Assembly: GCA_030407315.1 (NCBI GenBank)
Contig: JALQPE010001962.1
Coordinates: forward strand, 62,001-126,000
DNA: 64,000 nucleotides
Direction of reading: 5' to 3'
Origin: Asparagopsis taxiformis
Taxonomy: Eukaryota; Rhodophyta; Florideophyceae; Bonnemaisoniales; Bonnemaisoniaceae
Position 1 is the first letter of the stretch; each line of letters starts with the position of its first letter. The position numbers were made by a program, and so were the translations under genes. This document shows, one piece after another, positions 54,574 through 61,462 of this stretch. The notes under the pieces were generated by a model. It ran no database searches. It saw only the letters and a list, made by a program, of their open reading frames with translations, and was not told where the DNA came from.

Positions 54574-57500
54574 CTAATTCCATGCTCTAAACGCTGTCCC
54601 ATAATGAACGTAGAGCTCCTGCCCTGGACGGATATCGCGGATTGCACGTACTACGATGATCTTCGGATTTTCTAGGTCCTTCGCCTTGAGCTTCTTCCCC
54701 GTCGAACCGCTGCTGTAGTTCTCGACAAACTCGACGTTGGCCATCCGCCTGGTGTCTTCCGCCGGAGTGTCCTCACCTCGCAAATACCGCGGGTCGTTGA
54801 TGAACTGCGCCGAACAGAACGGAGCCGGAACAATCCAAATTGGATGCTCGATGTTTTCGTCGTCCTCCGCTGTTGCATACAGCTTGATGGCATACATCAA
54901 GAATGTTTCCTTCGTTATCGCCATGTGACCCTCTCCGTACGCGAACCTCATCGACTCCTTGCTCATATCAGAGTACACAACAGTTCCGTAGTATGCACAT
55001 ACTTCGTCGCCAACATTAAATGTCTGTTCAGCGAAGAGCCCTCTTCCTGCATTTGGATGCTTAATCAGCGATGGTCGAACGCTCAATTTTTTCGCAACAC
55101 AATCGTGTGCCCGCATCACGCGAGGGTTTTCAGTTTGCAACCAGCGGCGCAGGGAAGGTGGCCAATAATGTACCGGTTTTTCCATGTGCTCGTGCGACGC
55201 AATCGACTCTGGGCACAGCTGCCAGAGGTACTGGCGAATATATTTCGGGAACCTCTGGTACAGGGGAAGGCCAGGTGGGGGTTCGATGATCCTGCGTTCC
55301 CTCTGTGTACGCATCGTGACAGAGGGGGACGCCAAGAACTTCTCAGCACTCTGTTTCGCTTCTGTCGTGACCCTCATGTCAGTGTTGTTTGAAAGAATTA
55401 CACGTGACATGAGAGCACACAGCTTTGGAAGCGATCGTGCCACACACAATTTGTCCATGTCACTGCCGACTAAAACACGGTGCTCAGGCAAGCTCATAGC
55501 TGCTTTTCCCGTTGCGAAAGTGCCAGAGAATGGATCGACAACAATATCACCAGGCTGTGAATGCTGGCTGATCAACTCCATCATGATAGCGACGCTCTTC
55601 TGCTCTACACGAACTCTGACCGTAGCACCAGTTGTGCTCCTTGTTCGCCACACCATCTCATTCGAATCGATGGCGGGCATATTGATGGTGACGTTGCACC
55701 ACGCCGGGTACGTGCCGTCCATGTATCCGTGGTTCCTATAGGCCACCATCTCGCTTCCAGTCCTGAACGGAACACCTCGCTTCCAGAAGTGGATAGCGAC
55801 CTCTGCCATGTTCATGCGTTGGTACCTCTTCCGCCCCGGCATTTGATAGAGGTGCCCAGGTAGTCGGACAAACAACAGAGGTACCTCGTCAACGAAGAAA
55901 ACTGAATTCCGAACGACGTCCTCCTCCTCCTCGTCCTCCTCCTCCTCCTCATCCGCACTTTCTTCGCCACTGTGCTGCGATGCTTCGGAGTCCGAATTCA
56001 TGGACGTAACCTCTTCTTCATCCGACCCGTCATCACTGGCAGCAGCATCGGTTGGGCCTTCTGACTGCGGTCCTTTGTACGTTTCCAAGTAATGGAACCA
56101 TTCGTAGAACTGCAAAACGGAGCAGAACACGATGCCGTGGCCACCGGGGCGCAACAGCTCGTCAAACACTTCGATGCTAGCCTGCATATCTTCTGCAGTT
56201 AGCCTGTCGTACGAAGAGTTGGAATCGTTCCTCTTACGACGAACATTGTAGGGCGGATCAGTCAGAATGAGCTGAACGTTGCCCGTGATGGGCACGTGTT
56301 CTCGGCTCTCGTCGGCACTGACCAAATCTTCGAAAGGGACGTCGTACACCCGGCAATACTGACTCATTTTCGAAAGAAAGTCCTTTGCGAGAGCCTGCCC
56401 TTCACTTTCCTGCTCTTCTGTCGCATGGGGTGACGGTGACGGGGGAGACGGCCCTTGGGCAGTAAGACTGGTCCTCCCAGGTCCAAGTTGAAGCCTGGTT
56501 GTGTGTCTTGTCGACGGAACCAAACCTCTCTCTCCTGTGTTGCGACGAGTGGGAGTGTCATCAACCGGCTTGGGGACCTTTTCTGCGTCCGCGACTTGTG
56601 GTGCCGGGCGGAGGACAGCCATAACGTCTTCGTCGAGGGTGTCAAAGTACGCTGGCAGCTTGTCCGGATTTCCGCTTGACAAGTATATTTCCAGCGCCCC
56701 CCAGCGGTCGGACTCCGGCCAGGTGTACAGGTTCGGGTTGACGATAAGAAACTGCAACCGGTCGAAGAACTTCCTCACAAGGTCCCTAAATGCACTGTGC
56801 TGCGCACTGGTTCTTGTCTCTACTTTTCCACCATATCCATCAGGATGAGATAGGGGAGCTTTGTCGTGGTAGAGATCTAGCTTCTGCTCCATCGGTGCGA
56901 ATAGACCTTCATCGAGCACGTCAAACCAATGCTCACTGCTGTCGAAAATGATGTACGGCGCCATCAACTCTTCGAAGCTGGAAAACTTTGCGGCGAAGGC
57001 CACATCGGTCCAAGCATGGTATAAAACTTGAACCACGTAACAAGCTCGATTAGTGCTTTTCCGATGGGCTGGGACGCGTGCGGCTTCGTTCCCCTCTTCG
57101 GCCGCGTCGCCTATTCGGCGACGCGGCAGGTTCTTGTTGTGATTTCGGATGATAGACAACGCTTGGAAATACATCAATACCTCGAACGTTTCCGGTGGAG
57201 CAAGAACGAAGGCGCTTGGTTCCCCGCGCTGCGGCGCCTGTAGTGGCGAAGGAAGCATGTTACATCCAATAAGGAAGGTCTGCGGCACGATCCCAGAAAG
57301 GATGCAGTGCTCAACCCATTGCCCGATACGCTCATCCTGTCTTGAAAACTCGGCAATGGGTAATGCCAGACGAACAATCTGCTTGGCTCGCTCAACGTTC
57401 ATCTCTGCCATGACGATTTCGGCAACATCCGCCTCGACTCCAGCATTCTTCGAACGACCGCTGAAGGCCATGCTGAGTCGACCTTGCAGCGCCGCAAATT

Positions 57501-57777
57501 GTTCTTCCGTGCCATGCGCAACCCAAGCGCCAAGGTCCGCGTATGTGAAACCTCCCGGCTTGTCCGTCAAGTCTGCGAAACTTGAGTGGGCGAATAAATC
57601 CAGCAAGAGGCGGAGGAAGTCTTTGCCAGCGAGAGTAGTTTCGCGGGCGGCGCGACCTACGTTTCGACGTGTACCCATGTCACTAGAATCCTCCCAAGGG
57701 CTAGCGGGTTCGCGCAGAATTGGCACGGTTGCGTCGTCAACGATCGGATTACTGTTGCGCCTGCGCTTATTCGTCAT
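54574..57777 (-). CDS. Amino-DNA methyltransferase fused to a SET domain (intact copy)
   Basis: 1067 residues from ATG 57777 without interruption, the better copy of the family also found at 20668-24152. The N-terminus has KRRRNSN (nuclear signal). Residues 60-450 are unrecognised but shared with the E1 copy in layout. Motif IV, LTDPPYNVRR, is at about residue 505; a Glu/Asp-rich insert (about 55910-56000) follows; motif I, VDPFSGTFATG, is at about 748. This is the DPPY-then-FxGT order of beta-type N6A/N4C methyltransferases (M.RsrI-like). The SET domain occupies about 905-1067: NAGRGLFA, CAYYGTVVY, FINDPRYL…MANVEFVE, GQELYVHYG. The first MTase motif, methionine-binding FSGT and SET motifs all look usable. 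Flanked by inverted repeats L and M/R. Substrates unknown. Confidence 0.82.
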   Translation of the reverse strand: MTNKRRRNSNPIVDDATVPILREPASPWEDSSDMGTRRNVGRAARETTLAGKDFLRLLLDLFAHSSFADLTDKPGGFTYADLGAWVAHGTEEQFAALQGRLSMAFSGRSKNAGVEADVAEIVMAEMNVERAKQIVRLALPIAEFSRQDERIGQWVEHCILSGIVPQTFLIGCNMLPSPLQAPQRGEPSAFVLAPPETFEVLMYFQALSIIRNHNKNLPRRRIGDAAEEGNEAARVPAHRKSTNRACYVVQVLYHAWTDVAFAAKFSSFEELMAPYIIFDSSEHWFDVLDEGLFAPMEQKLDLYHDKAPLSHPDGYGGKVETRTSAQHSAFRDLVRKFFDRLQFLIVNPNLYTWPESDRWGALEIYLSSGNPDKLPAYFDTLDEDVMAVLRPAPQVADAEKVPKPVDDTPTRRNTGERGLVPSTRHTTRLQLGPGRTSLTAQGPSPPSPSPHATEEQESEGQALAKDFLSKMSQYCRVYDVPFEDLVSADESREHVPITGNVQLILTDPPYNVRRKRNDSNSSYDRLTAEDMQASIEVFDELLRPGGHGIVFCSVLQFYEWFHYLETYKGPQSEGPTDAAASDDGSDEEEVTSMNSDSEASQHSGEESADEEEEEDEEEEDVVRNSVFFVDEVPLLFVRLPGHLYQMPGRKRYQRMNMAEVAIHFWKRGVPFRTGSEMVAYRNHGYMDGTYPAWCNVTINMPAIDSNEMVWRTRSTTGATVRVRVEQKSVAIMMELISQHSQPGDIVVDPFSGTFATGKAAMSLPEHRVLVGSDMDKLCVARSLPKLCALMSRVILSNNTDMRVTTEAKQSAEKFLASPSVTMRTQRERRIIEPPPGLPLYQRFPKYIRQYLWQLCPESIASHEHMEKPVHYWPPSLRRWLQTENPRVMRAHDCVAKKLSVRPSLIKHPNAGRGLFAEQTFNVGDEVCAYYGTVVYSDMSKESMRFAYGEGHMAITKETFLMYAIKLYATAEDDENIEHPIWIVPAPFCSAQFINDPRYLRGEDTPAEDTRRMANVEFVENYSSGSTGKKLKAKDLENPKIIVVRAIRDIRPGQELYVHYGTAFRAWN

Positions 57778-58106
57778 AATGGAATGAGTGGAAATTCGGT
57801 ACAGGATGGCGACCGCTCGGCGAGACAGTCAAATTTGACGACGTATCTCGTGACGTTTGCACTCTTTCGTGAGGAACACTGGTTGATATCGAACGGAACA
57901 GAGTATACGGGTACACAGCACTGGAAAGGTCTTGAAACCCGTAACCGGTGTAGGTAATAAGTTGTGACGGGTACGTGGTAGAGAAAAAATTTTAAAAAGA
58001 TTGTGATTCCCTGCCTTTGAGTGTTGTACTGCACGGTCGCCAGTCACATAGGTTGTCACAGGTGCATCACGCTTACCAGGTGAGCGACATCCGGACGGCC
58101 ACTGGA
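57778..58106. other. Upstream region of the methyltransferase-SET gene; no gene seen
   Basis: About 330 bases between the start codon and repeat M. The promoter for the minus-strand gene is expected here; no specific motif stands out. Confidence 0.35.
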
Positions 58107-58290
58107 CATGGGGATGTCCAGCTCAGATGCATTGCTGGCCAGACCAGAAATTCTACAATTTCGGGCAGAAAAAATATTGCAAAAAACATCGATTTCGGCG
58201 GTCGATTGTGCCGTACGGCACATCCCCATCTCAAAAACATGTTCACATGTGCATGTTTTTGAGAATAGCCCAAATTTTAATTCAAATCAG
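58107..58290 (+). repeat. Inverted repeat M right of the methyltransferase gene
   Basis: Inverse of L: GGGCAGAAAAAATATTGCAAA, GTGCCGTACGGCAC (58208-58221), ACATGTTCACATGTGCATGT, CAAATTTTAATTCAAATCAGG. Stops after AATCAGG, whereas L and R share about 70 more bases. Confidence 0.85.
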
Positions 58291-58317
58291 GATGCAGATA
58301 TTCGTCTTCTAGCATTG

Positions 58318-58911
58318 TCAGAACACATTCGTATAACCACATTTGGAGAACCTGAGCCCAGAGCTATCGGTTTTGGCGGGAGCTAAGCCATATCTCATAT
58401 AATCAGTAACTACTTCCCGCCAGCTGAGTGGTGGAACCCCTGCTATTTCTACCAACGAGACATACGGGGTGTCAACTCGGCAATCGTATATGATTCGGGT
58501 GCTAAATTTATTCAAGAGACGAATGGGCTTCGAAAAGGAGCCCAACAACGTCTTCTTGTGATCCATGGGTATAGGACTACTCTATTCTTCTCCAGGCTTC
58601 CACCATAGCCTCCTCCACCACCTCCGTTAATAGATCGAATATCCGAACCGCACCTCAACATGCTTTTCTTCTCATCCATGGGTACTGACATCTCCGAGAT
58701 GTGAGTCACATGTTCTCCAGGCTTGCACCGTAGCCGCCTCCTCCGCCTCCGTTAATGGCAACAATATCCGAACCGGACCTGAACATGTTTTTCTTCTCAT
58801 CCATGGGTACTGACATCTCACATGTTCAACATGTGAGATGTCAGTACCGGAAAAGTTCTCCAGGCTTCCTCCGTAGCCACCTCCTCCACCTCCGTCTGTG
58901 GGAATCAACAC
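58318..58911 (-). repeat. Three diverged repeats encoding Gly-rich segments; possible gene relic
   Basis: Units of about 120-190 bases share CCATGGGTA, TTCTCCAGGCTTCC and (TCC)n-type Gly codons. On the minus strand they read (M)DxKK … GGGGGGYGGSLE in more than one frame. A perfect 43-base palindrome (21-base arms GGTACTGACATCTC…) at 58806-58848 sits inside one unit. Stops and frame changes argue against one intact gene; a Gly-rich protein fragment or non-coding repeat are both possible. Confidence 0.45.
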
Positions 58912-59107
58912 AACATCACCACTGCGTCTTACCTCACATCCACATCTCTCCGGGATGAAAACGGACGGACGACATAGGGTTTGTAGACGTTTAGAATCTT
59001 GTTAGAAAAAAGTAAACGAAAGAGAAGTTCTCTTTCATTGAATGATATCTCGTCCCTGTCGCAATATGTTCCATTTTCAATTTCTCGGGTTGCACACCCA
59101 TCATGGG

Positions 59108-59199
59108 TGATCAAGGCCTGGATCGAACCCTCCGAGGGTCTTCGATGGATAGGACAGATAGTGGAAGGCTTTTAAGCCTGTGACCAAGCGGCTATTGAT
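59108..59199 (-). tRNA. tRNA-like relic, possibly tRNA-Leu type; doubtful
   Basis: On the minus strand: AGCCGCTTGGTCACAGGC like a D arm, AGGCTTAAAAGCCT like an anticodon arm with TAA in the loop, a long variable region, GGAGGGTTCGATCC like a T arm, and weakly pairing ends (AATCAA with TTGATC). Length about 90 and the long variable part would suit a class II tRNA. The B box lacks one consensus base. Low confidence; could be a pseudogene. Confidence 0.28.
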
Positions 59200-59427
59200 T
59201 GGTTGGAGGAAGGAAATTACAGAGGAAATATAGCTGAGTACGGTGCTCGCGATAGCTGTTAGGTTAAAGTCAAATATGTTTTTCGATTATTTTTCGTACG
59301 GAAATGCCTTGGAAAATACGATGCTTTGTCGTTCTCTTGGAGGGAGTCCGTTGCATTGCACTCAATTCGAGAGCATCGCCATGAAGGAGAGGATTTTTTC
59401 TGCTTGTTAGAACCGGTTTAGAGCAGA
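59200..59427. other. No gene seen
   Basis: Short AT-rich spacer between the tRNA-like stretch and repeat R; nothing recognised. Confidence 0.4.
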
Positions 59428-59664
59428 TAGCTAATGCATTACTGGCCAGCCCAGAAATTCTAAAATTTCGGGCACAAAAAATCTTGCAAAAATCAACGAT
59501 TTCGGCGGGTCGATTGTGCCGTACGGCACACCCCCATCTCAAAAACATGTTCACATGTGCATGTTTTTTAGAATAGCCCAAATTTTAACTCAAATCAGGG
59601 TGTCCCCCGGATAAAGGGGTGCTCGCAGCCGCCCCAAAAGCCGCCTAGCTTGACAGCTGTAATT
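59428..59664 (+). repeat. Inverted repeat R, third copy of the L/M repeat
   Basis: Full-length inverse of L (with the LTR removed), direct relative to M. Has GTGCCGTACGGCAC and the CATGT-rich stem. L and R together could be the ends of a 6-kb methyltransferase-carrying element; no clear target duplication was found at their outer edges. Confidence 0.8.
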
Positions 59665-60470
59665 TTAACACATTACACATCAAGGACACTGCCTGCTTCA
59701 CGCCACCTCGTCAGGTTTCGAGAGCCCGACTCGGGCCCGTTCCGAACGGACACTCACATCTCGATTGCCTCTCTTGCATTCCAGCGGTCACGATAGGTGT
59801 GTACCTAACAAAATTTCGGTTGTATTGTGTTATTATTTCCAGCGATTGGCGTTCACGACCATTCTTCAACTTAACGTGAAACCTACCATCCACATCACTC
59901 CAATACGTCAACAACACTGGTTTTTGTCTGTACAGAACGTACTTTCGAAATCAGAATCGGGTTTTTTCATAATGATTGAATAGGGGATATGACAAGTGTC
60001 ATATTGATTGAAGCTATGTCAAGTTGATTGAATTTTATTTTGTCTTAGTGGTTACCTCAGCATTGATGCTAGCCCAGCTCGGATTTCTTTTTCTACTCCT
60101 ACTCTAATTCTTTTGTTCGTGAGTGACGCGAATTCAGCAATGACGGTGTCGACTGAAATAGTACTCTCCCATGGTACCGCCCTATTACGCTTTCGTATCA
60201 CTGCAGGTGTTCGTAGGCTACACTTGTTCGTAGGCTACACTATGTAGCCCACACTATTCAATCTACATAAAAGGTAGGCTACAATATGAATCAATTTGTA
60301 GGTAACACTATATTCCGTTTTTGGTCACTCAGACGGAAGTTCCTACACTATGCTACCTATGTTTTGAATTCGCTAGCCACCTAGGATTGTAGTTGTAGAA
60401 GCTAGAACTAGAATAAATAGGCGACTTGCTCCGGAGCCGAGGCAAGATCATCCACCATCTTTACCATCAA
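59665..60470. other. Probable LTR/leader region of element D, limits not determined
   Basis: Contains a tandem repeat of a 17-base word TGTTCGTAGGCTACACT (about 60210-60240) and related GTAGGCTACA words to 60340, an AATAAATAGG TATA-like box at about 60411, and a possible LTR end CCATCAACA at about 60472. I could not find the LTR start or a primer site with confidence. Confidence 0.35.
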
Positions 60471-60707
60471 CAACCACCTCATCAACACGATCATCCCCCA
60501 GCGCGAGTATTCGCGATACACCGGCGTACCGTGCGCCAATCAAAACCGAACACTTGTCATTTTTAATTTCGGGAATCGTTTTTCCCATCACTTGCAAGTC
60601 CGGGGAAACTTCTTTCCCAAAATCAAAATAATCTGAAAAAAAGGCAAAAAGGCAAAAAAAAAAAAGAAAGAAAGAAAAAAGCCAAAAGCTCATAAAAAAG
60701 CCAAAAG

Positions 60708-60710
<3 letters not shown>

Positions 60711-60750
<40 letters not shown>
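60711..60750 (+). repeat. A40 run in the element D leader
   Basis: Forty consecutive A, preceded by about 60 bases of A-rich sequence with AAAAAGCC words. Length is likely unstable. Confidence 0.9.
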
Positions 60751-60753
<3 letters not shown>

Positions 60754-60893
60754 ACACGTGTGCAAAGGACTAATTTCACCCTGCGGTCATTATCCTATCA
60801 GATAATATCACTTTGTGGACATTTTTCCCCTGAATTTTCAAATTCTTGTATACTTCGGTATATTTTCACTCGCTGCAAATAATCGAAAGAAAA

Positions 60894-60963
60894 GTAAGTT
60901 GAAAAAAAAAAAAAAAACCAAAAGAAAAACATTTCAAAAAGGAGATTGCTAACCTACTTACAG
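60894..60963 (+). other. 70-bp intron that splits the start codon (element D)
   Basis: Donor AAAA|GTAAGT, branch-like TTGCTAACC at about 60946, acceptor CTTACAG|TGGCTCG. A(60893) plus TG(60964-60965) make ATG, as in copia A-C, although the sequence is otherwise unrelated. Confidence 0.72.
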
Positions 60964-61387
60964 TGGCTCGTTGCAAGAGGCCCGAAAACGACCCCGCGGT
61001 CCTTCGCGAAAGGGCCCTCCGCAGCCGACCAGCCAATCGGGCTTCCGCTTCCTCAGCCAATCAGGCATCTTCCTCGACAGGTGGCCTCCAAGTATTGGAC
61101 GACCGCGCATCTCGACACATTCACCGCGTCGCAACCGACAGGATCGAAAAACGCACTGTAAAGCCAGCGAAGTGTAAGCTCTGTGACCGCACCTTCACCT
61201 CTCGCAAGCAGTTGCTTATTCATAGGGGATCTAAGGGTCACAAAAACAAATTAGAGAAGACCGAGTTAGAGAAAAAACCCTCCGCTGCGATATTTGCGAC
61301 ATAGACTTCAACAGCGTGCACAACTTCGACAACCACCAATTTGGTGACAAGCATCGCAACGCTAGGCGCAAAGCAGAGAATAAGTAG
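60964..61387 (+). pseudogene. Two-zinc-finger accessory ORF of element D, one frameshift
   Basis: After the spliced start: ARCKRPENDP…, then finger 1, CKLCDRTFTSRKQLLIHRGS ending in KGH (about 61172-61240). At an A6 run (61272-61277) one A seems lost. The next frame then reads finger 2, CDICDIDFNSVHNFDNHQFG ending in DKH (about 61286-61355), and ends with a Lys/Arg tail at TAG 61385-61387. Both fingers are U1/JAZ type with H-x5-H spacing, like copia A-C. No ATG in any frame from the intron to gag. The protein is diverged in sequence, so the arrangement is conserved beyond one family. Confidence 0.7.
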
Positions 61388-61462
61388 TACAATTAAAGGG
61401 TAATTCATACGATCAATTGAAACAGATCTGAATTAATTGTTCCCTTGTACCAACTGTACATA

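Larger units (their letters stand above)
39094..58290 (+). mobile_element. X2: second copy of element X, right end unresolved
   Basis: The left end, CGTCTGTGTTTTCGG, is set by the break in copia C pol and by identity to X1. Contents: subterminal repeats, 24-bp array, 227-bp minisatellite with copia B inside, foldback, transposase, coiled-coil gene on the minus strand and, if the element extends that far, the methyltransferase-SET gene. X0 supports membership up to 51240. The methyltransferase module at 53.5-58.3 kb may instead be a separate insertion, since it has its own inverted repeats. The rest of copia C is not found to the right, so the true right end is unknown and the end given is a minimum guess. 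Confidence 0.5.
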
